64,000 nt of DNA from Cucumis sativus (GCF_000004075.3 NC_026659.2:24446272-24510271), one strand, 5' to 3'. Positions 24,139 through 37,841 are shown, counted from the stretch's first letter. The notes: generated by a model not told the origin, from the letters alone. Program-made: numbers and translations.

Positions 24139-27100
24139 TCAGCTGTTCCTCCTTATGAAAACTATCTTCGAATTCAGAAGGATTTGAGCTGTAGAGGGGT
24201 TTGATGACGACGACTTCAAGTCGGTTTTAGATTCTGACTGAAGCTTTATCTGCAATGTAGTGAAAAATATAAGCAATGACCAATGAAGATTATTCTATTA
24301 CCGTTAAAAATGACAACTGTAACGTCATCGGACAAGATTCAGGCCTTTATCAACTACTTCAAAGTCGCAGTTGGAAGAAAAAAAAATTCCAGTTTCATGT
24401 TTGCTCTCCATCTTTACACACCTTCCAGTAATCATGTCTACTAAATCACAAATTAAATCGTTAGACTAAGGTGAATCCCATCGTTTAGAGGTGTCTGGGG
24501 AGCTGAATTTGTTATAATCCACTGTTGTTACAGTCTAGGTCACAGTAGTTTGTAGGTCAAATAGTCCTAATTATTTCAGTTCAATTTATTTCATGTTAGT
24601 TTTTTTCTAACTAGATTTGTGCAGGCATCTAGAGGTGTGATTAGAATACATCCTCAAGTGTTTAATTTGAAAAATAAGTCATTTTAGAAAAAATTGGAAT
24701 GTTTGGCGACCACTAATTTTGAACAATTTTTATCAAAAGGGGTCAAATAAAAATGAGCCTTCTGATAAACATTTTTGTTTTAAAGCCAATCTAAACAGGC
24801 CTTAAGTCAGCAGTCAGTTTAACCCACCTTGACTATTCTTATGTATTTTCAGCATCCCACAATAAATTGGATAATGGGTGTTATTCGAGGTGCTATTCTA
24901 CAGGTATGGATTGTCAGAACTAGCATATTTAATACTATCTATATGTCGATCTTTTTGTCCACTAGCAATGAGCTTATTGAGAGAGAGAGAGAGAGAAAAG
25001 AAGGAATAGGCGGGCATGAAAAAACAAACAAGCCCATAAAAGGAGGGAAGTCCCTCCAAAAAGAAGGGATTCCAACTGATGATAATCAGGACTCCTTCGA
25101 ATTTTTAATTCCTGAAAGATAGTGTACTTGGAATCTAAGCATAGAGACGCATATAGGTTAATTACCAACCTCGTAATTTGAGAGCAATGAGGCAAATAAT
25201 GTTGCGAGTCCTTGTATAATAAATTTCTGACCAACACAGGAACGTGCACCAAAGCCAAAGGGAAGAAACACAGCATTGCCGGTTGGATCGTTCAAAACAA
25301 ATGAGTTATCCCCTTCATCCACATCATTTTCACCTGCATCACGAAAAGCACATCAATACGCAATTTAGACCATATTATTTCAACAAATTAGACTGACACG
25401 ACAAATCTTCATAAAAATTTAAAATTCCACTGTTCTTCTGCATGCTTCTTTCTTAAGAAAGGATCAGACCTATATGGTTAAGCAGAAAGGAAAATAAAGT
25501 GTCTGGATGGACAAGGAACCCTATTCCCCAAGAACTTCTAGGCCAAAATAAAAAGAAAAGGAACTCTACAAATGCATTCAAAATAATAATAATAATGAAC
25601 AAACAGATGAAGACCAGAGCCTCCACTGTGAAGAAAGAGGGAGAATGAGAGAAATCTGAATCATTATCACAGTTCACATTGAGACCCCAAAAAAATGAAG
25701 TTTTGTCCACTGCCACTCGTGAGTCCTATAATCCAAAAATTAAAATATAACCAATTCCCAGTGTACTAATTATCCCACCCTGCTGTGGGATAAGCTTACC
25801 TCAAAGGTGAATGTTTTAGATGGTAAATATATTTGAAATGGAAGGAACAATAACTAACAAAATTCATCTCTCTTCAAATGAAAGGACCAAAGAGCTACCA
25901 AAAGAAGACACTATTTCAAAATATTCTAGGATAAGTGTTTAAGCGTGGAGTAACATACCTGCAACTGATGTCTGCTGACGCGTATCAGTCCCATTACAAG
26001 TCATTGATAGAAAACGATAGGGATTAAACTCATTGGCATCACTTCCCCAGCTTGAACTATCCATCTGTATCAACTTTATGGGTACAACAACTAGTGTTCC
26101 GGCAGGTATAGTTATACCAGTCTTTAGGACTAGATTTGGATGTAACAGAAAAACAAATGGGTGACTATACATACAGTGAAAAGTAATGAAGTCAGAGAGT
26201 AATCTACAATACTTGGTAGATATATGACCTTAAAGCCGAAAATTATTCACAGGATTTAATACCATAATCCAAAAGGTTAAACTATATGGATCAGGAAGCT
26301 GAAATGCACCCAGAACATAATTATATAATTGACTGTCACAATTTCCAAGTATTTAACTATTTAATGAATATTTTATTTAGTGCTGGATCTTTTTAAGTCA
26401 CGTGTGCTTTCTTCTTTCCTGTTAAAATCGTCGTAAGAAAATTGGCAGCTGTCATACAATAATTTTTCCCACGCTACATCTATTGTCTGGCAGTTTACTT
26501 GGATGAAAAGCGAGATGTGACAAGGAAAAGTAGATTTACAATGCAACCATAAGTACATATATTTGCAACTCAAAATCCCAAATACGATTATTGATAAGAA
26601 GCCATATGAACTAGAAAGCAAGTTTAGCAAACAACCGACCATACGTTTTCCTGTTTTCGAAGATGATTGAGTCATACCAAGCTCTATAAAACACAATAAT
26701 ACTATAACGCATCTAGTGCCAAGGTCGTTCTGGATTGTGATTAGGCATTGAAATGAAAAACAACATTCTCTTGTTCTTTTTCTTTCTTGAATTTCCCTTG
26801 AAGGTTCGTGTAACAATTAAAAAACTTCCATAAACAAACATTAAAAGAATTTATGGGTCAAAGTGCTGTTAACTAAAAAATATGAGTTTGGCTATTGTCA
26901 ATTCCTTGGCCCCTCATCTTACTTATCCAATCAAAAGACAGGAAAGGACCGACACGCTGCTACTTTCCATAAAGTACCAACAAAGCAGCTATAGATGTTC
27001 CAACCGTGCTCATAAAACCTAGCGAACTACAATACAACTATAAAAGAAGTGAGATACCTTGTTTAAGTGAACATCTTTGTAACAGAGGCCCTGATGGCAA

Positions 27101-30100
27101 AAGACGAGCAGATTCATATATAGTTGCCAACAGAAGTGGCATGTTATCAACATTATTCTGGGGATCTTTCACCGAGTCCTTTTGTGCTCTATTTAGTTCC
27201 AAGTTGATCTGTATGAAGATGAATTACTCCAACTTTTTAGAATACCAAATATTCAGTCCATTGATGCAATATATATATATAAAGGCGAAGAGAGAGAGAA
27301 AAGTTTTCTCAATTCAGTTAATAGAACTACTTCAAAATATCAAACAGCATTTATGGAAAATACAAATGATTGATTCTAAACAAGGATAGTTATCAGGTAT
27401 TGTATGGAGAAATGGATCTGTGAATTCCTAGTTTCTTCCACCCTCTCTATCATTCTTAAGGTAGAGTTAAACAAGATCATTGATTCATTTGCACAAGAAG
27501 CTCAAGGCAAGGTATCCATTTGTTTTTGTTTTTCTTCTCTATAAGCTTTGAGGGATTCAAACCCCTGAACATCGTGATTCATAGCCTCGTGTTCTAATTT
27601 TTTGAGCCTCATCTCATCACCATGGTTGGTTTGGCTCCATTTATTTTCACTTCAGCGAAGTTTTATCATATCTGATATGGAAGGGGAGTAAATAGCTCCA
27701 TATTTTCCTTCATCAAGAGTTGTCCTTCATGCTAACCTCAAATCACTAGAAAAACAGCTCAGTAGCTTTACGTGTTTTCCAATAAATTGTTTACACCCGT
27801 CTTACTTCTTCCCACCAACCCAAATCCCTTTCTTGGCCAGACTACAAGAAGTCTCAACACTGAAGAGGGTTTTAATCTTCTATGGTAGGCTAGGTAGTGC
27901 TTAAGACAATCAACACCCTAAACCTAACTTCCAAGTCTTCTCCTTAGTGTTGCATTCTTTATAAGCAGGCGTTCAGGGAGCTTGGTCATTAACTGGGGAG
28001 GTTAGGTCTATGTCTCTTGGAAGATTCAAAAACGATATTTTTTCAGGCTGTGGGGTGTGAGCTCCAAATTAGACTTATTATGTGATGATAGAGAAAGTTA
28101 ATATTCACCCTTCCGAGGAAGGGAGGGAAGGTTTGCATGGTTCTTTGCCATTGTGAGGAGTATTCAGTTCATAAGAAAGAGAAGGGCTCACTTGAGTGTT
28201 GAGGGGTTTTAAGAATAAATTTGAAGTGTGACTCATCCAAGAAACCCTTTTAAGCTTTTTATTCAAAATGTTTCTCAAGCTTCCATTTTCTTAATTCCTA
28301 ATTATTGATCTTTTTTTGCAACTTTTATGGCTCCCTGGTAGCTTCTTGTCTAGCTCTGAGTAGCCATCTCTCATTCTTCTTTAGCTGTAATAATAATGAA
28401 TGAATATCTTTTTTTTTTAAGAAAAAGACAACTTACCTTTTCTTGTATTTCAGGATTTGTAGCAAGCCTTTCCAAAATGGAAGCGATCAAATTTGCAGTA
28501 GTTAGGCATCCATGAAACATCACACCCATAATGTTTCCATACGGTTCTTCATTAGAATTAAAATGATCATTAGGACCAGAAAAGAAACAGCTATTATGCA
28601 TCTCGGCAGCAGGACAGGGTGGCATATCAAATGCAACCTCCACACTGGAACTTTTAGTTTCACCTTGAGGTTTTTGATTATGAGAGTGAGAGAAAAGGTT
28701 GTAATGTTTTTTATATTGCTGAACAATATCTTGTGTTAAGCATTTCAACTTCATGCACAAGCGCTGGTACCGCCAGAATCCTCGTTTCCAGAAAGGAGTA
28801 ACTCTGTAGGAGGCCCAAACGTTGGCATCTTTTGCAATCATCATCAGAAGTTCTTCATAGATGGTTGCCTTAGACCAACCCAAAAAAGCATCCCCAAAAA
28901 GTGTGCACCCTAACAATGTAAAAGCCAAATGTTGAGAAACCTTACTACAATCTATACTTTCTTCGACCATAAGATCTTGTATCCTCCCTACGGAACAATC
29001 CACAGCTTTTGCAGGAATAACATTACCCCTCTGAAATGATATTCCATCTAACTTTTCTGCTAACCGTAGTCTTCTGCTTTGCACCTGTACTTGAGACAAA
29101 AGAAAATACAATAATCAAACACTAGTATAGAATAAGAGTCTAAGAGACTAAGACAACTAGTCAGGCATCACAATGAAACAATGACATGATCAAGAAAACA
29201 CGAAGAAATTTTATTCAATCTAATATGTTCAGACTCCTTGAACAGGCGATTGCATGGCTGCTGTCTAGAGCAGCCCCTATGGACAGGACATGCAACTAGG
29301 ACCCACAACCGTTTAAGGAAATAAGAACTCAAAAGGCACATCATCACAATCTGCAGCCTGCAGGACTCCAAAACTATGTTGGAGGCTGTAATATGATGGG
29401 TTTGTTGTAATGGTTGTAATCCAATCCCACCTTTGGATTGAGAGTTTTGGGCACGGTTTGTAATCCCTATTACACTCCCTTCCCAACGTTCACGTTTCGA
29501 GTTTCCTGATCCCATGCCAACACTGGTTCTAACATTTCGTTGTAATCATGATTCCCAGAAATTCTGATTACATTCTAGCCTACAAACACATACCTTACAA
29601 TAGGTTTGCAATTCATACTTCAAACATCCAGAAAATATTAAATAAAGAAGAAACTACTTACTTTTCTTAAATGAATGACACAATTATTACTAATCTTTAC
29701 TACTAATTAAATGATTGGAGAGCCAAATTCTTTTTCTGCTCCCACAAATCTCTCATTTATATACCATCACGTCAGTGACCTCGCAAGAAAATTAAATAAA
29801 ACAAAAGAGAGAAAATACAAGTCTCGTACCTTCTCAAAAGAGGAAGCAAAAAGACTTGAACGCCCAAATGCCAATCTGAATGCCCTTCCTGTCAAAGGCA
29901 ATTTATCCTCGGCCTTTACCAGAATTTCTTTGAGAAGAGCTGGCTCCTTTACAGACACTAAAAGCTGCATGGGACCCAACCATAGCTTGATGACTGGCCC
30001 ATATTTTTTATGAGAGTCATATAATATATCTGCAGAACAGAAGAGTTTAGTAATTTCTGAGGAAATATTTGTAGATATCAGAGACCATATCAGTTTGGTA

Positions 30101-31495
30101 TATCACTTATCAGATATAGGGGTCAAGAAATTAAACAAAATTTACTACTGATATAAGCAAGTAGAAGCAGATCATGATTCTCACTCATAATTTTTATCAT
30201 TTATCTTTCTTCATGCCCGTCAAGAAAAATAATAATAAACCAAATAAGGGATATAAATCTGTAGGCAACCGTCAATTCTTGTAGGACTGTGGGGCAAGTT
30301 ACTGGATTCTTCTTTATTTTCACAGACATTTGTCTGGTCAGGAGGTGGAATACTAGCTTGGCCTCATAATTGTTTTAGAAATATTAAAATCCCATAGGTC
30401 AGTATAAGACGTGCTAGTGTAAATATTGATCTGGTGGATTTTCTAGTAAATCATCTCTAACGTGTTTGTATTGGGAGGATGGTGATAACCCAAAATCGCT
30501 TACTGAAGCAGATGAAAAGAAAAGTATCAGTTGAAAGAAAAAGCGTCCCCTTGAGTTCAGCAAGAGGAGGGTTCAATACTAATACTTCCATGGATCCAAA
30601 CTAGATACTCAACCATCAGTTTAAAACTGAATTGCCTTCACTGTCCAAGAGTTTAGCGATAGATCTTAATTCCTTCATAGTGAATGCACTTTGCAAATAC
30701 AGACCTTACTGGAAATTGTTTCGAATATTTGATTACACGATACTAATCCAAGGCCAACCAATCGTGGTTTTACCCTCTCTGTTTCTCCTGCCAATGGATC
30801 CATTCAAAATAAATAGAAGCTTGATTTGGTGCAAAGGAGCTACTGAGATTTTTTGCTGCTACTCCCCTAGCATCTCTTCCCATATAGACGTGCTATTTTT
30901 GTTTTCCCCGGGAGCATTCATAAATTTCATCTCATCAACTGAATTTCACTTTTTACTAATAATCAATCAAAGAACAGTCTCGTCGCTCCGAATTCCACCA
31001 CACGAGTTACACGAAAATGGAAATTATATTCAGTTTTATTGAATCCTATAAAAAATTTGCAGCAGCCTAAGTAAATCAAGAAAGAAAAAAAAAAAAAAAA
31101 AAAAACTCAATCTCCACTTCCATTCATTCTCCTTCCTCAATAAAAACCACACTCCACAATCAAACAAACCAAAAAACACACAGATCAAATTCGATTCACA
31201 ACTCACCAGTGAGATTCCGGCGCGAAATCACCTTGGAGTGACCATAGAAAGACGGACAAGAAGGTCCAGGGAGTAGCTTCGCCTTAGACCACAATTTGAA
31301 AAGCGCAACAACTTTGCTGATCAGAACCGCAGTGATGGCGATGAGGAAGAACCAGAGGAAGGCATTGACTTCGCGAGTAACAAAATCTCTAAGAATCCGG
31401 GACTTCTGTTGGGAATCACAGTTCCGGGAAGAGTCCGATCGGAGAAGGATTCCGATGACGTTGAAAGGAGTAAAGACGTCGCATTCGGAGCTCAT
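24139..31495 (-). CDS. Divergent cytochrome P450 with a long N-terminus and no acidic residue in the I-helix motif
   Basis: A heme-thiolate monooxygenase of the plant microsomal type; family and substrate not recognised. Seven exons: 31495-31207, 30029-29830, 29084-28437, 27208-27058, 26129-25959, 25333-25170, 24249-24139, all GT-AG; 577 residues, longer than the usual 480-520. A membrane anchor lies at about 46-66, preceded by an unusual 45-residue hydrophilic arm, and is followed by the LPGP hinge (75-78). ExxR is E411-R414, the PERF-like motif is FNPYRF (464-469), and the heme loop FGFGARSCVG has ligand Cys519. The I-helix motif, normally (A/G)Gx(D/E)T(T/S), reads HGCLTT (354-359). A low-complexity stretch of about 45 residues precedes the I-helix. 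The upstream in-frame codon at 31555 is TTG, so I start at the ATG at 31495. Introns hold a poly-A tract (near 31085) and a SINE-like fragment. Confidence 0.88.
27552..27608 (-). repeat. tRNA-like (SINE-like) fragment in intron 3 of the P450 gene
   Basis: On the plus strand GGGATTCAAACCC (27552-27564) is the complement of a good B-box (GGGTTTGAATCCC). About 30 bases on, CTAATTTTTTGAGCC (27594-27608) is the complement of a weak A-box. The orientation is therefore minus, the same as the host gene. No cloverleaf can be drawn. Confidence 0.4.
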
Positions 31496-31778
31496 TTTCT
31501 CATCGGTAGTAGAAAAGGAAAGAGAAACGAAAATGTAAAAAAGAAAAACAAACAAACTTCGGCACTTAGCTTTCTTTCTTGACTTTTAAGCACCGCCGCC
31601 ACGATTGTGACGATATTTAAGCCATCTCATCGCCGACTTCACAAGAACTCCATCGTCTGCGGGCGGCTGTACATATCATATTTTGTTCACTCATTTCTGT
31701 TGCGCCACGTCGATGAATTATTAAAGAAAAAGAAGAAGAAGATGAAGAGAAAGCAATTTAGATTTGAAAAATTCAAAC

Positions 31779-31850
31779 CGCCGTCTGTGGGGATCGAACC
31801 CACGACCACGTGGTTAAAAGCCACGCGCTCTACCACTGAGCTAAGACGGC
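31779..31850 (-). tRNA. trnK-UUU: tRNA-Lys (anticodon UUU)
   Basis: The 72-base minus-strand product folds as a complete cloverleaf: acceptor GCCGTCT with AGACGGC, D-arm GCTC with GAGC, anticodon stem CGTGG with CCACG around loop CTTTTAA (anticodon TTT), T-arm GTGGG with CCCAC around TTCGATC, discriminator G. The A-box (TAGCTCAGTGG) and B-box (GGTTCGATCC) are intact and there is no intron, unlike plastid trnK-UUU. So it is a nuclear pol III gene. It sits 284 bp upstream of the P450 start, on the same strand, and 1.46 kb upstream of MAP65-5. Confidence 0.96.
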
Positions 31851-33314
31851 TTGGTGTTCATAAAGGGTTAGGATTTAGTCTATAGTTTTATGATAACAAC
31901 AATTTCTAGGCATAGAATTCAAATCATGCATTCCCGTGTAACATGTGAATTGAGTTGTGCTCGTATTGATGCAGTAAAAGAGTTTCTATAGTTTAAAACA
32001 TATACTATTAAGATTATAATTATACAATAAGTTTTGTTTGAAAGATGAATATATTACTAAGATTAAATTTTATTGTAAAAAAATATACTTTATATCGTCA
32101 CAAATGAAGTTCAGTTCTTTAGAGATTAACAAAAACGGGTTGTGTGCATAAAAACTAATGAGAATGTTATTTAAAATGCAAGGTGGTGCGATATACTTGA
32201 CTTTATTTCAAATCTGTTGTGGACTGGCTAAATGAAATATTAAAGATGATTGTGATTGAATTTTTAGGTCATTATAGTCAATAGTATATGTATTGTGCAA
32301 CGACAACTATTTGATAGATTTGAAAAATGTTCATTGTAATTATTCAAGAAGTTTGTCACAAGGCTCTCTTATTAAGTTGGACATTAGTTTCGATAATATG
32401 AAATGAAATAACCCATATTTATAATATTTCAACATCAAATTTCCCAATTTATAAAGTCATGAAATGATAGAGGCATCCACTCATGAGGTGTGGAAATTGA
32501 ATATCGATGTTAGCAAACTATGCTTTCAAAAGAATAATTTGGACATTAGTTAAGCGGTGAATTTACAAATTCTCTAAGTCTATCTAGAATGGAAATCACA
32601 TGCACTCTCTTGAAATGGTCATTTTGGATCATATTCCAATGTTCACTAAAATAAACATTTTCACTCAAGTATAAAGTCTAGATCAAGTTATCACATCATC
32701 GAAAATCCAAACCTAAACACACGAAGTATTAGAAAAAGTATAATACACTTCATAGAAAAGTCTTCCACTTGTTTAATATATTTTATAGTGTACAAAATAA
32801 AATTAGTTTATCGGCAATTGACATCCAATATTTAGAAACGGTAATAAAAAAAATATATTATTTTTTTGTCATTTAGTAATTAAATATTTGCAAATTCAAA
32901 AATCCCCCAAAATTAATGACTTCCCATAAATTCAAATTCTCATCCTCATATGAATTATGACAACAAAATAATAACAACAATAATAATGATAACATAAAAA
33001 TGAAGGGGAAATATTTGGTTCTTAAAAGAGAGCAAATCAAAATGAGCGGTTGGCGCCAAAACCTAGCCCAAAATCCGCACTTGCCATTTTCGAAAACGGG
33101 ATCTTCCGTTTCTCATTAGGGATCTTCACCATTTCCAGGATTGATGAATTGAATCAGTGGCCGATCAATTCGCCATTTCAGTGGAAAATAGCGCAATTTC
33201 ATCTTCGTCCGTTTCAATTTTCGATTGGATTCTCTCTTTTTTTTTTTTTTTTTGATTATACTTTCTTTTTGCCGAGTTGCTCTTCGATTCTTCCACTGAA
33301 TTTTGGTGTCAGAA
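31851..33314. other. Intergenic region and MAP65-5 promoter/5' leader
   Basis: AT-rich with no supported gene up to about 33000. The GC-richer part from about 33040 to 33314, with a poly-T run at 33238-33253, is the likely 5' UTR of MAP65-5. A 122-residue frame at 33050-33418 overlaps the true start in another phase and is not a gene. Confidence 0.5.
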
Positions 33315-36300
33315 ATGGAGTCTGTGCCTCCCACTCTCTCCCCTTCTCGAACCACTTGCGGCTCTCTCCTCCGCGAATTACAGGTTTTCTCAGTCTCTCT
33401 ACTCTCAATTGTGCATAAGCAACTTCATGTCTTGAATAATCGAAGCATGTTAATGGTTTGACTAGTTTTGTTGTACGGTAATTGCACTTAATGAGTGTTT
33501 AGTGGAGTTCGAACTATTAGTTTGCTTTGCTTCATTGTCACGTTTGGTATCAGTTCAGTTACTTTTGTTCCCTTTTGGGAATTTGGACTCAGTTTTGCTA
33601 GTTAATCAACAGCTTGAACAGACAGTTCTTTGTCTTTTTGCATCATATTTAGATTTGTAAATATTGTTTCTGTGTTGTCGTGTAGATTATATGGGACGAA
33701 ATTGGGGAGTGTGATAGTGAAAGAGATAAGATGCTTCTACAACTCGAGCAAGAATGCCTCGATATTTACCGTAGGAAGGTTGAGAAAACGAGAAAATATA
33801 AGGCCGATTTGCACCAACAGTTAGCAGAAGCAGAAACTGAAATTGCCGGGATTGCATCTGCTCTCGGCGAAGGCTTCTCTTCCTTTTCACGAGTAGGTTC
33901 ATGTAACATTGATGGGTTTTAATATTTTCTAAATTGTTGTTTCATATGCAAAGTGTTTACTGTTACAACTTCCATTTAATAGTTTGGGTTGCATTTTTTC
34001 TGTCGTTTCTGTTGGAGAAGGGAAGGGGCACTCTCAAGGAGCAAGTCGTTGCTATAAAACTTATTTTGGAAGAATTGAGATCAAAGAAACGCGGAAGATT
34101 GAAGGAATTTTCAGAAGTTCAATTGCAAATTGTCTCCATATGCTCAGAAATAGCTGGCAGTGGTCAATCAAAAAGTTATGTCGATCCGCAAATTCATGAG
34201 CATGATCTAACGGCGAAGAAGCTGAGCGAACTTAAACTGCACCTCCAAGAATTGCAGAATGAAAAGGTTGCCATCTCTAGTAGAATGTGTGCGTGTTTTG
34301 TCTTGTTTATTTTTTTTCCCGCAGTACACAAGTTAATAATCAACATGGTTATTGTATTCACACAAGTCGGTCATCTCCATATTTGCAGCATTTACGTCTA
34401 CAAAAGGTGAACACCAATATCAGTCTCATCCACGAGCTATCAGTGGTGATGTCAATGGATTTTCTAAAGACTGTAAATGAAGTCCACCCAAGCTTGGGTG
34501 ATCCTAAAAGTGGGCCCTCGAGGAGTATTAGTAATGATACTCTTGCAAGATTGAATGGTGTAATTAATTCTCTAAAACAGGAAAAACAAGAAAGGTTACA
34601 AAAGGTATTTGGATAAACAAGTAACTCCTTTGATCTGTTTTTATAGTGTTGATTCTTGGACGTTTATCATCCATATTTATTCTACACTTCACCTTGTACT
34701 GTAGCTTCAAGATCTTGGAAGGAGGTTGACGGGACTATGGAATCTCATGGACGCACCTGCTGATGAGCGAAAAAGATTTGACCATGCTACCTGTTTAATG
34801 TCATCTTCTGTTGAAGAGGTGTCTGCGAAAGGATGCCTTGCTTTAGATATTATTGAACAGGTTTTAGCCTCTTTCTCTTTTTCATAAATTTTTTGTTGAT
34901 AACCCAGCAAAAGGGTCTGAGCGGTATTTATAATTAACAATTCCCAAATTGAACAAATGGCAGGTTGAAGTTGAAGTCGAGAGGTTAAATATTCTGAAAA
35001 CTAGCAAGATGAGGGAGCTAATTTTTAAGAGGCAAACAGAACTCGAGGAAATATATGAAGGGGTTCACATGGATATCGACAGTGATGCTGCTCGAAAGAC
35101 TCTTACCAGTCTAATAGATTCAAGTTAAGGCATTTCTTTAAATTGGAACTGTACTAACTCACTTCCTTTAAATTTTGCAATAATATTTTTGTGTCAATTC
35201 TTTTTTTCAGGTAATGTCGATCTTTCCAATTTACTTTCTAGCATGGATGATCAGGTTTCTGAAGCTAAGGAGCAGGCTCTAAGTAGGAAGGATATATTGG
35301 ACAAGGTAGAAAAATGGCAATTTGCATTGCAGGAGGAGAAGTGGCTCGAAGACTATGAAAGGGTACGTAGTGCATCTGACTATATGATTATACACCATAT
35401 GCGAACATGTTATATCAGTTATCATACTTCAGTTGTTTATCACATCACTACAACCCTAGGAGCTGTTTTGTAAAGTGAAATCACTCGCTAGAGGTAGTGA
35501 GTTTCCTTTGCTTGTTCACATGCGCCATGCTCTCAAATAGAAAAGTTATCTTTATGTACTTGTGCATGCTTTTGCATTCTCTACTCTTAGGACTTCCTCA
35601 GGACTTTGAGAAACAAGTCCTTAATACTTCCACATACCGTAGAGTTCATTCCACATACTATAGAGTTCTCCTGGTGACTACACTCGGTGAAACAGATTTA
35701 ACAGTCCGTGCAGACTATGTAAAAGTATGTCCTTTTTACTCCTTTCTTTAAGGTTGCCAAGAATATTCCAATAACCAAATGAATATTGAGTTCACAGCAT
35801 TTGGGTCGGGACCTGTGAGTTGTCCTCCTGCCCATTTTCAAACCCTCATGCTGTAGACTGTAGCTCTCTTCTTTAAGTAAGACTGAAAAAACCAGGAACA
35901 AGGCTTTACTTTACATATATGACCATGTATGACAGAGAATACATGTTTAATAAGTTTTATCGTGAAGCTTAAACTTGTGCTTGCCTTTTCTTCTAGGAAA
36001 AATATGTCATCAACTTGGAATTGATTAGTTCTATTGAAGCTGTAGCATCTAACCGTTGTCGTGAATACATATGCGAGTTCCCAAAGTTGATAAACTTGAT
36101 CCTAAAATACATGTGTTAGACTATTTATGATGATGGGACATTTCAGATTCTGATTGTCTATCTATATGGTCTTTTAAGATTTTTATTTATATATTTATTT
36201 AGGTTTGAGGCTACAAACTCCGTATATCCACGTGACTGATTGAAATTAGGACTTCATACATTCAGAAGATATTTTGTGGACTGTAATTGCAAGCTTCTGC

Positions 36301-37841
36301 CAGTGAGTAAAAATTCATTTTTATGGACCTGATTATGCTGTTCTTTTGCCCAGGATGACAATCGTTACAGTGCGGGAAGAGGAGCTCACAAGAATTTGAA
36401 ACGCGCTGAGAAAGCACGGGTGCTCGTCACCAAATTACATTGTGAGTCTTTCATCACGCTCTTAATTCGGCCCTTTTTTTTGGTTTTGAATCATTCCATA
36501 TTGCTCCTGTATGCTATATGTATTTTAGAATGATGCTTTTGCCAAATCTGAACGAAAATTTTTCATATCTTCTTATGTTCATACAACATTATGATTCTTC
36601 AATTTGTCTCATAATTGAAAAACATATCAAGACCAATATTCAAGGACATCCACGAAATACATTATACCAATGGATATCCACGAAACATGAGATTAACAAG
36701 CTGTGCAAAGTTAAACCTTGCTGTTTGATAGCCAAATGTTGGATGCATACTTGGTACCTCCCGTTACTAACTAAGTCGACTTTATTGTTTAGCCATGGTT
36801 GAAAGTTTGGCTGCTAAAGTTAAAGCTTGGGAATCAGAAAAGGGAATTACTTTCTCATATGAGAAGGTAAGAAACAGAGAACCGATTTGTGCTTGAATTG
36901 CGCTAGTTATGGTTGTAACCTTGATTTTATAACTTGCAGGTTCCCCTTCTGCGTACCTTGGAGGAGGATGCAAAGTTGCGGCAGGAGAGAGAAGAAGGGA
37001 AGCGAAAATCACGGGTCAGTTTTTGACTCTATACCTCTAGTATAAATGTACAATCACCATCACTTGTTTAACTTAAAAAGTACCTAGATGCTTTACAAAC
37101 ATTTGCAGATCTATTTGATCATTATCCTCCGCATACCTTTTGAAGTTATTAAAATACAATCCACCTCTGATAAGGTCCAATAACTTGCTTCATGTGTTGG
37201 AAACCTAGAAGTGCTGCCAGGTTATGCGTTGAATAAGAATAAAAGTTCACAACCCAATCAGAGGGAACCCAATTGAACCAATCGAATAGGTTTTGTTTGA
37301 TGTCCTGCACAATCATTTGGTTCTATTCTAACTGAACAGAACCAAACCCCAACCACACTTGGTTCAACAAATATTATGCTGAATTCAATCAAATTGAACT
37401 TAGTTCCAAACTAAATAATCGGAGTGTTGAATTTGTTACTATTAGTTAACGAGTTATAATAGTTTATATGCAAACTATTTTCATATGAGTTTGTATTGAA
37501 AGTAAAAACTATTTGACATTATTTATTTGACAAAAAAAAGAAATCAGTCCCCAGTATTCTAACATCTAACAAGAATTTTTTTAGTAAAACAGGAGCAGAA
37601 ACGGTTGCAAGAACAACTCGCTTCAGAGCAAGAGGCACTATATGGATCAAAGCCAATACCTAAGAAACCATTGGGTCAGAGCAACACGATGTTGGGGACC
37701 CCCGGTCGCCGGATTGGAACTCCAGGTCGGTATGGGTTTTCCGGCAGCAAAGATCGAAGAGAAAGCGGGAGAGTACCTAACATAATACCAGTCAACTATG
37801 TTGCTCTTCCAAAAGATGATTCAGCTTCCAAGGGAGCCTGA
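33315..37841 (+). CDS. MAP65-5: Microtubule-associated protein MAP65-5 (Ase1/PRC1 family)
   Basis: A dimeric coiled-coil protein that cross-links antiparallel microtubules in cortical arrays, the spindle midzone or the phragmoplast. Eleven exons: 33315-33383, 33686-33892, 34021-34266, 34389-34604, 34705-34860, 34964-35123, 35211-35362, 36354-36441, 36793-36866, 36940-37014, 37593-37841, all GT-AG; 563 residues. N-terminal family signature [19 protein letters not shown], then [20 protein letters not shown], then long heptad-rich helices with [11 protein letters not shown] in the middle. The conserved microtubule-binding segment [19 protein letters not shown] starts at residue 406. The basic, flexible tail has two TPGR motifs ([14 protein letters not shown]) and ends near NYVALPKDD. 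As recalled, these features match Arabidopsis MAP65-5 better than the 1/2 or 6/7 groups. Exon 3 has a tandem acceptor (GAG at 34015-34017, AAG at 34018-34020) that would add or skip one Lys. Confidence 0.93.

Noticed and set aside
26373-26816. 147-codon minus-strand frame between P450 exons 4 and 5
   Set aside because: It is inside an intron bounded by good GT-AG sites, has no P450 motif and would break the frame if included.
29168-29595. Possible MITE or 115-codon gene in P450 intron 2
   Set aside because: One side ends in a Tourist-like CAAACACATACC, but no matching inverted end was found, and the frame has no recognised domain. Left unannotated.
30632-31042. 136-codon plus-strand frame in P450 intron 1
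   Set aside because: Antisense to the gene, no domain, and composition typical of AT-rich intron.
31496-31555. Possible upstream extension of the P450 N-terminus
   Set aside because: The extension would begin with TTG, not ATG; the first in-frame ATG is at 31495.
31607-31885. 92-codon plus-strand frame
   Set aside because: It runs antisense through the tRNA-Lys gene; similar tRNA-antisense peptides are common false predictions.
33050-33418. 122-codon frame at the start of MAP65-5
   Set aside because: It overlaps the MAP65-5 leader and exon 1 in another phase and lacks any family feature, while the 33315 ATG frame matches MAP65.
37190-37470. AACCAATTGAACC-like words in MAP65-5 intron 10, suggestive of another MITE
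   Set aside because: No terminal inverted repeats or target duplication could be found by eye, so the evidence is too weak to annotate.
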